From Clostridia bacterium (lineage in GTDB: Bacteria > Bacillota > Clostridia > UBA1381), in assembly GCA_017443895.1 (NCBI GenBank), contig JAFSXU010000063.1, positions 1 through 60,625 on the forward strand: a stretch of DNA of 60,625 nt, written 5' to 3'. Both the position numbers and the translations under genes were made by a program. Each line of letters opens with the position of its first letter. The first letter of the stretch is position 1. Positions 30,793 through 39,782 of the stretch are shown here, one piece after another. Under the pieces are notes generated by a model. That model saw only the letters and a program-made list of their open reading frames with translations, was not told where the DNA came from and ran no database searches.

Positions 30793-31728
30793 ATGAAAAC
30801 AGAAAAAAAGGCTGTAAGAAGAACGGGCAAAAAGAAAATTTCAAATGCTGATTTATATGTTATGATTTTCCCTGCCGTAGTGTATTTCATTATTTTCGCG
30901 TATTTACCGATGATAGGACTTATCATTGCCTTTAAAAATTATAATTACACAGATGGTATACTGTTTAGCCCGTGGTGTGGATTGGATAACTTTAAGTTTT
31001 TGTTTGAGTCCGGTAAAGCATGGATGTTAACAAGAAACACAATCGTGTATAATATTGTTTTTCTGATAACGGGCATCTCGTTTGAGGTAGTATTAGCAGT
31101 TTTCTTATCGGAGATTGGCGGAACAAAACTGAAAAAACTGTGTCAATCAGTTATGATTTTACCAAACTTTATTTCATGGGTAGTAATTGCGGTATTCGCC
31201 TATAGCTTTTTAAACTTTGAAACGGGCGTTGTAAACAGATTGCTTATTAGTATGGGGCATAACCCGGTACAGTTTTATTCGGAGGTTGGGGCATGGAAAT
31301 ATATTCTTGTGTTTGTAAATCTGTGGAAGAGTGCAGGTTACGGCAGTATTATATATCTTGCAACGATAACCGGAATGGACACATCAATATATGAGGCAGC
31401 GGAAATTGACGGAGCAAATGCATGGAAAAGAATTCGCTATATTACCTTGCCACTTTTAACACCGACGATAATTACAATGTCCCTGTTGTCTGTTGGACGG
31501 CTGTTAAGAGGTAATTTTGATATGTTCTATCAGCTTATAGGCAATAACGGAATACTTTACGATTCAACCGATATTATAGATACATATATTTTCAGAGCCC
31601 TTATGACGAGTCCGAATATAGGAATGTCGTCGGCGGTGGGATTTTTGCAGTCTGTATTGTGCTTTTTGATTATAATTGCGGTGAACAAGGCTGTAAAAAT
31701 GTACGAAGCGGACTATGCTTTGTTCTAA
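30793..31728 (+). CDS. ABC sugar transporter permease, LplB type
   Basis: A 311-residue permease of the carbohydrate-uptake-1 class. It has about six helices (PAVVYFIIFAYLPMIGLIIAF first) and the cytoplasmic EAA loop EAAEIDGANAWKRIRYITLP, which docks the ATPase. The N-terminal basic stretch KKAVRRTGKKKIS is cytoplasmic. It pairs with the second permease 14 bp downstream and the lipoprotein after that. A GGGGG site precedes the ATG. Confidence 0.93.
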   Translation: MKTEKKAVRRTGKKKISNADLYVMIFPAVVYFIIFAYLPMIGLIIAFKNYNYTDGILFSPWCGLDNFKFLFESGKAWMLTRNTIVYNIVFLITGISFEVVLAVFLSEIGGTKLKKLCQSVMILPNFISWVVIAVFAYSFLNFETGVVNRLLISMGHNPVQFYSEVGAWKYILVFVNLWKSAGYGSIIYLATITGMDTSIYEAAEIDGANAWKRIRYITLPLLTPTIITMSLLSVGRLLRGNFDMFYQLIGNNGILYDSTDIIDTYIFRALMTSPNIGMSSAVGFLQSVLCFLIIIAVNKAVKMYEADYALF

Positions 31729-31742
31729 AAGGAGGGTAAGCA

Positions 31743-32642
31743 ATGAAAAACATTAAATCAAAGCCACTTTATAAGGATGTGCTGTCGCTTAATGTAGTAG
31801 GCTATGTTATAGTAATAGCGTTTTCAATCATGTGCCTCTACCCGTTTTTACTACTTGTTATAGGCTCGTTTACGGCAGAGAGTGAAATATACAGAGCAGG
31901 TTATTCTCTGTTACCAAAGCAATACTCACTTGATGCATACAGAGTGCTTCTTAAAAATCCTGCAAAGATTTTAAATGCTTACGGGCTTACAATATTTGTA
32001 ACAGCGTCCGGCACTGCATTGGGAATATTCTTCACGGCAATGACAGCATTCGTGTTAAGCAGAAAGGACTTTAAGCATGCAGACAAGTTTTCGTTCTTCT
32101 TCTACTTTACAACGCTGTTTTCGGGTGGACTGATACCATATTACATTGTAGTTTCAAGGTATCTGCATATGAAGAACACTATATGGGTGCTGATAATCCC
32201 GGGTGCACTTCAGGTTTTCAATATCCTGATAATGCGGAATTTCTGTAAATCCATACCCGACGCTTTGAGTGAATCTGCCAAAATTGACGGTGCGACGAAT
32301 TTTAAAATATTTACAAGGATATATCTTCCGCTTATGGGACCGTCGATTGCGACAATAGGATTGTTTATCGCTTTGGCATACTGGAATAACTGGGCAAACG
32401 CCATGCTCTATATTGACCGTCAGGAGCTGTACCCACTACAGTATTTGCTGTATAGGATGACCTCAAATGCGGAGTTTGCATCGTCCATGGCGTCGGGCGC
32501 TGCAGGGGATATGCCTGATATGCCCAAAGAAACCGTAAAGCTTGCAATGACGGTTTTATCTATCGGACCTGTTGTTCTGTTTTATCCGTTTATACAGAGA
32601 TACTTTGTTAAGGGCATAACGGTAGGCTCTGTAAAAGGTTAA
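31743..32642 (+). CDS. ABC sugar transporter permease, YtcP/MalG type
   Basis: A 299-residue permease with six helices, first near VIAFSIMCLYPFLLLVIGSF, and the EAA loop ESAKIDGATNFKIFTRIYLP. The C-terminus RYFVKGITVGSVKG is characteristic of the YtcP/YesQ branch that imports complex oligosaccharides. AAGGAGGG precedes the ATG. No ATPase gene is found in the locus, as is usual for these importers, which share an MsmX-type ATPase. Confidence 0.93.
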   Translation: MKNIKSKPLYKDVLSLNVVGYVIVIAFSIMCLYPFLLLVIGSFTAESEIYRAGYSLLPKQYSLDAYRVLLKNPAKILNAYGLTIFVTASGTALGIFFTAMTAFVLSRKDFKHADKFSFFFYFTTLFSGGLIPYYIVVSRYLHMKNTIWVLIIPGALQVFNILIMRNFCKSIPDALSESAKIDGATNFKIFTRIYLPLMGPSIATIGLFIALAYWNNWANAMLYIDRQELYPLQYLLYRMTSNAEFASSMASGAAGDMPDMPKETVKLAMTVLSIGPVVLFYPFIQRYFVKGITVGSVKG

Positions 32643-32675
32643 AAATATAATAAAAAATTATAGGAGTTGTTGAAG

Positions 32676-34163
32676 ATGAAAAAGAAAATTTTAAGCGTAA
32701 TTTCATTGATACTGGCGATGGTATTTGTTTTGTGCTCATGTGGCACAACTAATAAAAAAACAGCTGATGAGTCTACCAATAACCATGTAAAGCTTGTAAT
32801 GTACCTTATTGGTGATGAGCCGGAGGATTATAAAGAGGTATTGGCTCAAATAAACACCATGCTTAACAAGGACATCAATGCCGAATTAGAGGTACGGTGG
32901 ATGGCATGGGGCGAGTGGTCGCAGAAATATCCGATGCTCCTCTCCTCTGGAGAGCCGTTTGACCTTATTTATACAGTCGGGTATATGGGCTTCCAGAACT
33001 ATGCTCAAAGCAAGGGCTTTAAGGATATTACGGAGCTGTTCCCCAAATATGCACCAAAGACATATGAGGCATTATCAAAAGAAAACATACAAAAGGTAAC
33101 CTATGGTGGCAAGATATATGCCGTTCCGGCAAACTTTTTGGAGGTAAACCCGAACGGATATGTGGTAAGAGGCGATTTAAGGGAAAAGTATAATTTGCCC
33201 GAGGTAAACTCTCTTGATACATTCTTTGCATATCTTGATGCAGTAAAGCAAAATGAGGATATAATGCCGTTTAATGCGTCAGTCACCGATAGCGTTTCAA
33301 ATTTCGGTTGGGCATCGGTAGGCGGTACAATTGCTAACTGGGATTATGTGTCGGGCGATTATGAAAAGCTGTTTCTTCCATACGACAAGCCCGAGTATCT
33401 TGACTTTTTAAAGAAAATGCGAGAGGGCTATCAAAAGGGTTATTGGTCAAAAGATGTTATAATGAACAAGCTCTCCTCAAAGGACGCCTTCTTAAACGGA
33501 ACAAGTGCGTCAACGGTAAGCAATATGAAGAATTTTGCAGATTTGTACGCTACTGCAAAAGAGACTCATCCCGAATGGAAGGTAGAGTGGGCACCGCTTG
33601 AAGACGCTAAGAATTATCCTACACTGCTTATGTCAAACGGTGCAGGTATTGCAATAAGCAATTCTTCAAAAAATCCCGAGCGTGCACTCATGCTTCTTGA
33701 ACTGTTTAATCAGGACGAGCGATATTTTAACCTTACAACATACGGTATCGAGGGTAAAAACTATATTATCAACGATGACGGATATTTGGAATTACCGGAC
33801 GGTGTAACAGCCGATACAAACGGCTTCCCTGCTGACGGAGCAGGTAACTATGGCTGGAGAAACAATAACTATATGAAGAGCTTTGTAAGAGAATGGAAGG
33901 GCTACGAGGAGTATGAGTCAAAGATTATGGAGAACACACTCTGGGATCCTTATAACGGATTTATGCTTGATTCCTCAGCAATACAGAATAAGATAACTGC
34001 TATATCCAGTGTAACCGAACAGTACCTGATGCCTCTTTATTGGGGCACGATAGAGCCGGAAAAAGGGCTTAAAGAAATGCGAGAAAAATTAAAGGCGGCA
34101 GGTCTTGACGAGGTGTTTGATGAGGTACAGCGCCAGGCACAGGAATATTTAAAATCCCGTTAG
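32676..34163 (+). CDS. Extracellular sugar-binding lipoprotein (DUF3502 type)
   Basis: The substrate-binding protein of the importer, 495 residues. The lipobox LCSC makes Cys22 the lipidated residue, after a hydrophobic signal (VISLILAMVFV). The middle resembles family 1 solute-binding proteins (PMLLSSGEPFDLIYTVGYMG, KYAPKTYEALSKENIQKVTY), and the C-terminal GTIEPEKGLKEMREKLKAAG is the DUF3502 signature. Binding proteins of this size take oligosaccharides rather than monosaccharides. The ATG at 32676 is preferred over a TTG at 32667 because AGGAG then lies 9 bases away. Confidence 0.93.
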   Translation: MKKKILSVISLILAMVFVLCSCGTTNKKTADESTNNHVKLVMYLIGDEPEDYKEVLAQINTMLNKDINAELEVRWMAWGEWSQKYPMLLSSGEPFDLIYTVGYMGFQNYAQSKGFKDITELFPKYAPKTYEALSKENIQKVTYGGKIYAVPANFLEVNPNGYVVRGDLREKYNLPEVNSLDTFFAYLDAVKQNEDIMPFNASVTDSVSNFGWASVGGTIANWDYVSGDYEKLFLPYDKPEYLDFLKKMREGYQKGYWSKDVIMNKLSSKDAFLNGTSASTVSNMKNFADLYATAKETHPEWKVEWAPLEDAKNYPTLLMSNGAGIAISNSSKNPERALMLLELFNQDERYFNLTTYGIEGKNYIINDDGYLELPDGVTADTNGFPADGAGNYGWRNNNYMKSFVREWKGYEEYESKIMENTLWDPYNGFMLDSSAIQNKITAISSVTEQYLMPLYWGTIEPEKGLKEMREKLKAAGLDEVFDEVQRQAQEYLKSR

Positions 34164-34172
34164 GAGCATACT

Positions 34173-35195
34173 ATGAAATTAAAAAAATATAAAAACAACC
34201 CAATTTTATCCCCAAACGATAATTATTGGCAAAACTTAAGCGTATGCAATCCCGGAGTTTGGTATGAGGACGGAATATTTTATATGCTCTACCGTGCCGC
34301 AGGAAACGACAAGGACTACATAATCCATTTCGGATTGGCGACAAGTACGGACGGATTTAAATTTAAGAGAATGTCAACTGAGCCTGCCATGTCGCCCAAG
34401 GATAACGGCTATGACGAGGGCTGTATCGAGGATCCGAGAATTGTAAAATTCCATGATGAATATTATATCACCTATGCATACAGACCGTTTCCGCCGGGAC
34501 AGTATTGGCTGCCTGATGAGCCGTTTGAAAAACGCTATCCCGTATCGCCCGAAGCTCCGCTTATGCTAAAGGAAAATATTGCCTGCAGTGCATTGGCGGT
34601 TACAAAGGATTTCAAAAGCTTTAAAAGACTGGGACGGATAACCGATTCAAGACTTGACGACAGGGATGTTATTCTGTTCCCTGAAAAAATAAACGGGAAA
34701 TTTGCAATGCTCCACAGACCTAAAGAATGGGTGGGCAAAAAATACGGCTGCGACGAGCCTGCCATATGGATAACCTATTCAGATGACTTGCTTGAATGGG
34801 ATAATGAGAGCAAGCTCTTTGCAAAGGGCGAATACGAATGGGAAACAAAGCTTGGCGGAAGTGCACCGCCGATAAAGACCGACAAGGGTTGGCTTATGCT
34901 ATACCACGCCGTAGACGAAAATAAAACCTATAAAGTAGGGGCAATGCTTTTGGATCTCAGTAATCCCGAGAGGATAATCGCAAGGACAAAGGCACCGATT
35001 TTAGAGCCTGAATATGATTATGAGAAGATAGGTATATACTCAAAGGGCGGCGGCTGTGTTTTTCCAACGGGTAACTGCGTGGTTGACGGTACATTGTTTG
35101 TCTACTACGGAGCAGCCGATAAAAATATCGGTGTTGCAACCTGCGGGCTTGATGAACTGCTTGATTTTTTGATAAACGAAAATCTGTATGTTTAA
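34173..35195 (+). CDS. GH130 glycoside phosphorylase or hydrolase (copy 1)
   Basis: A 340-residue cytoplasmic five-bladed beta-propeller enzyme. GH130 members act on beta-mannosides, most by phosphorolysis, releasing mannose 1-phosphate. Characteristic runs are NPILSPND, CNPGVWYEDGIFYMLYRAAG, DEGCIEDPRI with the presumed catalytic Asp87, DDRDVILFPEKINGKFAMLH, and the late GGSAPPIKTDKGWLMLYHAV. Phosphorylase or hydrolase cannot be fixed without an alignment of the phosphate-binding residues. It lies 9 bp after the binding-protein gene, so it probably works on the imported sugar. A second, diverged copy is at 45.1 kb. Confidence 0.88.
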   Translation: MKLKKYKNNPILSPNDNYWQNLSVCNPGVWYEDGIFYMLYRAAGNDKDYIIHFGLATSTDGFKFKRMSTEPAMSPKDNGYDEGCIEDPRIVKFHDEYYITYAYRPFPPGQYWLPDEPFEKRYPVSPEAPLMLKENIACSALAVTKDFKSFKRLGRITDSRLDDRDVILFPEKINGKFAMLHRPKEWVGKKYGCDEPAIWITYSDDLLEWDNESKLFAKGEYEWETKLGGSAPPIKTDKGWLMLYHAVDENKTYKVGAMLLDLSNPERIIARTKAPILEPEYDYEKIGIYSKGGGCVFPTGNCVVDGTLFVYYGAADKNIGVATCGLDELLDFLINENLYV

Positions 35196-35236
35196 ATAGG
35201 AAACGGCAGAGGTTTATAAAGTTTAAAATGCTTTAA

Positions 35237-35267
35237 GACAGCATCGGGCATAGGCTCCGTTGCTGTC
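35237..35267 (+). other. Intercistronic hairpin
   Basis: GACAGCA (35237-35243) pairs with TGCTGTC (35261-35267), with CGG/CCG continuing inside. No T-tract follows, so partial termination, RNA processing or mRNA protection between the importer genes and the surface-protein genes is more likely than full termination. Confidence 0.5.
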
Positions 35268-35388
35268 GGTAAAAACACGAACAAATCAAATGTGAACATT
35301 GAAAGGAGAGGATGTGCAGTTGATTTTTATATAAAACACATATACACAATTCTAAATAAAAATTATATTTCAAGGAGGAAAAGAAAAA

Positions 35389-36750
35389 ATGAGAAAATTG
35401 TTATGTTTGGTTTTGACAGCTTGTATGCTGTCAGTGGGAGTAACAGCATTTGCGGCAGAGCAGGGAGATGCATATCTTGAAACATCAAATCTTATTGCAG
35501 TCGAAACACTTGTTTATGACCAGTTTGACGCAGGTACATGTGATTGGGCAAATCGTGGTTCAACCGCAAGCTGGGTAAATGCAACAGATTTTAACGGTAA
35601 GACAGGTTACTTGAGAGGTAGTAATAACAACGGTACTGTTTCGATACAAAGAACAATTTCTGTACCGCAGAAGTATATTACAAACAATAATTACTACCGT
35701 GTTAGCTTCAAAATGAAGTCTGCTCAGGCAGGAAATTTCCAATTGTATTTGAGTTACGATTCCACTCCCCCTGCTAATGTATCATTTTATCAGCAGTTTG
35801 CCAATCAGTGGCGTGAATTTTCCATTTGTACGGCACCGCTCAAAGGCACATCAATTCAGATGGGTATCTATAGGACGAGTGCAACCGCCGATATTGATAT
35901 TGATGATTTCAAGGTTGAAGTTATGCCTATGGATAACACAAACGGTTACAGCACAGCTATCACATCCTTGCCCGAGGGAACATATACTATTCCTTCAAAG
36001 GTATGGCAGAACTCTGATAGCGCTGTAAGCGGAAAGGTAATCAGCGCTTTGTACAGTGGCAGCAATGAAATGCTTGATGTTGATGTAGCTGATTTTACTA
36101 CAACAGGTACTCAGGGCGAGTATGTTGAAGTATATACTTCATTGGATGTTCCTGCGAATTTAGACGCAAATGCATATGTTAAGAGCTTTTTATGGGACGG
36201 TTTTTCGGAAATAATGCCGTATTGTCCAAGCAGTCAGGCACATGATGAAGAGCTTGACCTTCATAACGGTGATTTTGAGATAAAAACAAAGCTTCCCGGC
36301 TATATAGGCGATGCTTGGGGAAGAAGAGGTACCGGCGGAACTGCAGAATGGACTTCGGAAGCAGCACATAGCGGTAAATACGGAATTAAATTCCAAGGCG
36401 GCTCAGGCGGTATTGTAAACTATTTCGGTATCAGAAATGCGTTTGGCTCAACCGCTACTGCTACTACTGATTTCAAGCTGAAGTTCTGGGCAAAAGCAGA
36501 GGGTGGTACATCACCGCAGTTAAAATTGTACATTATTGGTGCAAACGGCGCAGCAACAGCGGTTTCGGGTACTGTATCAACGGATTATCAGGTGGAAATA
36601 GGAACGGAATGGGCAGAGTATACCCTTACTATTCCTAAGAGCTTCTATACAGGTTTTACAAACAATCATTTGTTCTTAGGAACATACGGAGGCGGCACAA
36701 CAAATGCCACAACCTTTTATCTTGACGATGTGAGAATTATACGCAACTGA
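35389..36750 (+). CDS. Secreted protein with two carbohydrate-binding-like modules
   Basis: An exported 453-residue protein with signal peptide at 1-23 (LVLTACMLSVGVTAFA). Two jelly-roll modules of the CBM4/9/22 kind are visible: about 38-175 (FDAGTCDWANRGSTASWVNA to ATADIDIDDFKVEV) and 298-453 (NGDFEIKTKLPGYIGDAWGR to TTFYLDDVRIIRN). A linker domain of about 110 residues separates them. No catalytic motif is seen. A glycan-binding partner of the surface enzymes is likely. AAGGAGG precedes the ATG. Confidence 0.8.
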   Translation: MRKLLCLVLTACMLSVGVTAFAAEQGDAYLETSNLIAVETLVYDQFDAGTCDWANRGSTASWVNATDFNGKTGYLRGSNNNGTVSIQRTISVPQKYITNNNYYRVSFKMKSAQAGNFQLYLSYDSTPPANVSFYQQFANQWREFSICTAPLKGTSIQMGIYRTSATADIDIDDFKVEVMPMDNTNGYSTAITSLPEGTYTIPSKVWQNSDSAVSGKVISALYSGSNEMLDVDVADFTTTGTQGEYVEVYTSLDVPANLDANAYVKSFLWDGFSEIMPYCPSSQAHDEELDLHNGDFEIKTKLPGYIGDAWGRRGTGGTAEWTSEAAHSGKYGIKFQGGSGGIVNYFGIRNAFGSTATATTDFKLKFWAKAEGGTSPQLKLYIIGANGAATAVSGTVSTDYQVEIGTEWAEYTLTIPKSFYTGFTNNHLFLGTYGGGTTNATTFYLDDVRIIRN

Positions 36751-36773
36751 TTTTCTCAAATGGAGGCAATATA

Positions 36774-37691
36774 ATGAAAAGAATTATTGGTTTAGTGTTG
36801 AGCTTAATATGCCTTATGACCGGCAGTGCATCGGCAGATTTTAATCTGCTTATTGATGATGTCAAGATTGAACTGGCAAAAAGCCCGTTTATGATAAACG
36901 ATACGGTTATGTTGCCTTTGAGGGAAGTAATGGAGCATTTCTTTTACGATGTACATTGGAATGGTATAAGCAAAACCGTCGAAATGTTAAGAGAAAACGA
37001 CACGGCAAGCGTTAAGCTTGACTCGGACATTCTTACCGTAAACGATAAGGTGTATATTATGCCGCAAAAGACCGTAAGCGTAGGCGGAACGACATATTTT
37101 CCGTTTTATGCCGTAAGACAGCTTGTCAGGGCAGAGGCTGAATGGAATTATGACAGTGCGGTTTTAAAATTTGCACTTAACGAGCGCTATAAAAATGCAT
37201 TTAACTTTGATGCAAACGCCGCAGGCGAAGTTGTTAAAATCGTATCGCTCATCCCGAACTCCGATTTTGAGGAGGGTAGCGAGCCTTGGAGTGCAAGGTA
37301 CATAGACACTACCTTGACGGCTGAAAAAGATACGGTACACAGCGGTGACGGTGCGATAGCATTCACAGGTGTGGCAGGTAAGGCGTCCGGTATACAGGTA
37401 AATGTCAAGGATATACTTATGGAAGAGGGCGACGGGACATATATCCTGAGCTTCTGGGCTAAAACGGGCGGCGGAACTGTTGTAATGAGTGCATACCCTG
37501 CAAAGATAAACGAGCAGAATAATGTACCATATAGAGATGTTACCGTAGGTAGCGAGTGGCAAAAATATGAGGTTAAAGCAAACCTTACATGGGGAGATTT
37601 AACATCTGCGCCAATGATTTTCTTTATCGATACGGGTAAGCATAACGGCGAAACGGTTTATATTGACGATTTATTGTTTGTAAAAGAATAA
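36774..37691 (+). CDS. Secreted protein with stalk domain and carbohydrate-binding module
   Basis: A 305-residue exported protein with signal peptide at 1-21. Residues about 22-140 are a copper-amine-oxidase N-terminal-like domain (DTVMLPLREVMEHFFYDVHW), the same type found in the PL11 and DUF4832 proteins of this window. Residues about 155-305 are a CBM4/9-like jelly roll (LIPNSDFEEGSEPWSARY to GETVYIDDLLFVKE). No catalytic residues are recognisable; the protein probably binds glycan at the cell surface. TGGAGG precedes the ATG. Confidence 0.8.
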   Translation: MKRIIGLVLSLICLMTGSASADFNLLIDDVKIELAKSPFMINDTVMLPLREVMEHFFYDVHWNGISKTVEMLRENDTASVKLDSDILTVNDKVYIMPQKTVSVGGTTYFPFYAVRQLVRAEAEWNYDSAVLKFALNERYKNAFNFDANAAGEVVKIVSLIPNSDFEEGSEPWSARYIDTTLTAEKDTVHSGDGAIAFTGVAGKASGIQVNVKDILMEEGDGTYILSFWAKTGGGTVVMSAYPAKINEQNNVPYRDVTVGSEWQKYEVKANLTWGDLTSAPMIFFIDTGKHNGETVYIDDLLFVKE

Positions 37692-37701
37692 TTTTATTAA
37701 C

Positions 37702-37728
37702 GGTGCCTGTCTTATACGGGCAGGCACC
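37702..37728 (+). other. Intercistronic inverted repeat
   Basis: GGTGCCTGT (37702-37710) pairs with GCAGGCACC (37720-37728), one wobble. The T content after it is low, so I read it as a processing or stabilising hairpin rather than a terminator. It lies upstream of the chosen start of the next gene. Confidence 0.55.
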
Positions 37729-37753
37729 AAATCATTTTACGGAGGTTACGGTT

Positions 37754-39742
37754 ATGAAGAAAATATTTGTTATAGCGGTTGTTGCCATAATGGGACTTTT
37801 TACGGCCTCCCATGTCTTTGCAGCGCCTGTCTGTGAATATTTTGAGGACATCGGCTTTGTGTACATATCTGGGAGTGCGGGTAGCGAGAATGCGTATAAG
37901 ACCGTAAATATGATGGTAAAAGAAAAGGATAACGATGAGCCTGATAAAGACTCTCTGATATATATTGCCGATTTTAAAACGGATAAAAACGGCGACTATG
38001 TATATAAATTCAAAATAAAATTAAGCAAACAGCCCGAAAACTACTATATACACACTAACATTGGCGGAAAAACTACCGAAAAAACTGATTTGATAAAGGG
38101 TGAATGGCTTTTGGTAAATACGCCTGTTTATGACAGGGATAATAGTACCATAACCTTTTCGGGACTGTATAAATACGAAAGCGATAATAAGGATTTAAGA
38201 ATAAAGATAAAGTCGGGTAAGCTTGACACTGTTACAGACTGGGATACGGACCTGCTGTATCAGGAACAGGTGCCGACAAATGAGGATAACGGCTTGTTTA
38301 AAATAAGCGTGGGTATTACAGAAAACAATTTGACACCGGGTAACTACAGTGTCAGAATTTATGACGATACAACAGTGTGCAGTCAGGAAACGGAATTTGA
38401 AATTTATGACATAAATTCCGTACTTAAAAATATTAACGCATATATAAAGAGCAAGGACAGTGCCTCTTTGGTGACATACATAAACGGAAAAACCGATATT
38501 TTGGGAATAGAGGACTGGGAAATAGCAGAGGGTGTTAAAGTAGTTGACCTAACCGCCTCTGTATACGGATTACTTGTAAATAACGACGATAACATTGCCG
38601 ATATTAAAGAGTTACAGCTTGAAATACAAAGAGCGTATGTAACGGATATTATAAATAAGCTTGGGGATAGTGAGTATGGCAAGGCAGAGGACATTATCTT
38701 CAACACTTATAAGGACATATTTAATATTGAGCAGTTTTCATATTATGAGCAGTATAAGGATTTAAAAGAAAAGAACAAAGAAGACGCTGTATTAAATGCA
38801 GTTACCGCAAAAAAAGGCGGATTTGATTCATTTGGAGATATTCTTGATACTTTGAGTGAACAGACTTTGATTACGGCAATAAACAATGCCGATTTCTGGA
38901 ACAAGGTGCAAGAAACTGTGTCAGCAAACAGCGATTATTTCACGCTTAAAAATATCCCAACACAAGTATGGAAGGATATATGCGAGTACAGACCGTTTGA
39001 CACATTGGAGGCATTTGAAAAGCGTTGCAATGAATTAAAGGAAAAAATCAGCAAAAGCACAAACACAGCCGGCAGCGGTGGCGGCGGTGGTGGCGGATCA
39101 GGAAGCAGCGGTATGATAGTTGTCGGCAAGCCATCGGTGCCTACAGATGAAAAAACGCCCGGGAATTTTGAAAACACAGACTCGCAAAACAACACTTATA
39201 CAAGCTTTAAGGATGTGCCAAAATCACATTGGGCATATGACTATATTGAAAAGCTGTATCAAAAGCAAATTGTAAGTGGCAGCGGTGATGATAAATTCTC
39301 GCCCGATGCTCAGTTAAAAAGAGAAGAGCTTATAAAAATGCTTGTTACCGTAATGGGAATTTCGCCTATTGAGGCAGATGAGAGCTTTACGGATGTAGAA
39401 GCTGATAAATGGTATGCGGGATATATCGCAGCGTCAAAGGCTTTGGGAATAACAAAGGGTAAAAATGACGGAAGCTTCGGCGTGGGTGAAACCTTAACAA
39501 GAGAAGATGCCGCTGTGCTTTGCTACCGTGCTTTAAATAAGGAAACGGAGCAAAGCTATACCGAAACGGAGTTTAAGGACGATGCTTTAATATCAGATTA
39601 TGCCAAAGGTGCAGTTTTAGGAATGGTAAAATCGGGCATAATAAGCGGAAAAGATAACGGAAACTTTGCTCCTAAGGAGCATTGCACAAGAGCAGAGGCT
39701 GCAAAAATTTTGTGCGGAATACTTGATGGTATTTCAAAATAA
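37754..39742 (+). CDS. Secreted SLH-anchored protein with glycine linker
   Basis: A 662-residue exported protein with signal peptide at 1-24 (VIAVVAIMGLFTASHVFA). Residues about 25-215 are beta-rich, 215-450 helical, then a flexible linker AGSGGGGGGGSGSSG and three SLH repeats at the C-terminus, two with a conserved TRE/TRAE motif (DKFSPDAQLKREELIKML, GVGETLTREDAAVLCYRA, CTRAEAAKIL). It would be tethered to the cell wall with its N-terminal part displayed. No enzymatic motif is seen. GGAGG sets the ATG at 37754; an in-frame codon at 37703 lies inside the hairpin and is rejected. Confidence 0.85.
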   Translation: MKKIFVIAVVAIMGLFTASHVFAAPVCEYFEDIGFVYISGSAGSENAYKTVNMMVKEKDNDEPDKDSLIYIADFKTDKNGDYVYKFKIKLSKQPENYYIHTNIGGKTTEKTDLIKGEWLLVNTPVYDRDNSTITFSGLYKYESDNKDLRIKIKSGKLDTVTDWDTDLLYQEQVPTNEDNGLFKISVGITENNLTPGNYSVRIYDDTTVCSQETEFEIYDINSVLKNINAYIKSKDSASLVTYINGKTDILGIEDWEIAEGVKVVDLTASVYGLLVNNDDNIADIKELQLEIQRAYVTDIINKLGDSEYGKAEDIIFNTYKDIFNIEQFSYYEQYKDLKEKNKEDAVLNAVTAKKGGFDSFGDILDTLSEQTLITAINNADFWNKVQETVSANSDYFTLKNIPTQVWKDICEYRPFDTLEAFEKRCNELKEKISKSTNTAGSGGGGGGGSGSSGMIVVGKPSVPTDEKTPGNFENTDSQNNTYTSFKDVPKSHWAYDYIEKLYQKQIVSGSGDDKFSPDAQLKREELIKMLVTVMGISPIEADESFTDVEADKWYAGYIAASKALGITKGKNDGSFGVGETLTREDAAVLCYRALNKETEQSYTETEFKDDALISDYAKGAVLGMVKSGIISGKDNGNFAPKEHCTRAEAAKILCGILDGISK

Positions 39743-39782
39743 ACCGCACTTAGGAAGATTATTAAGTGTATCGGAGGTTAGT

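Noticed and set aside
37164-37562. 132-codon minus-strand frame opposite the stalk-CBM gene
   Set aside because: No ribosome binding site or homology; the sense gene has signal peptide and recognisable domains.
39666-39782. Upstream in-frame extension of DUF4832 copy 1
   Set aside because: It overlaps the preceding SLH gene and would place 39 residues before a good signal peptide; GGAGG supports 39783.
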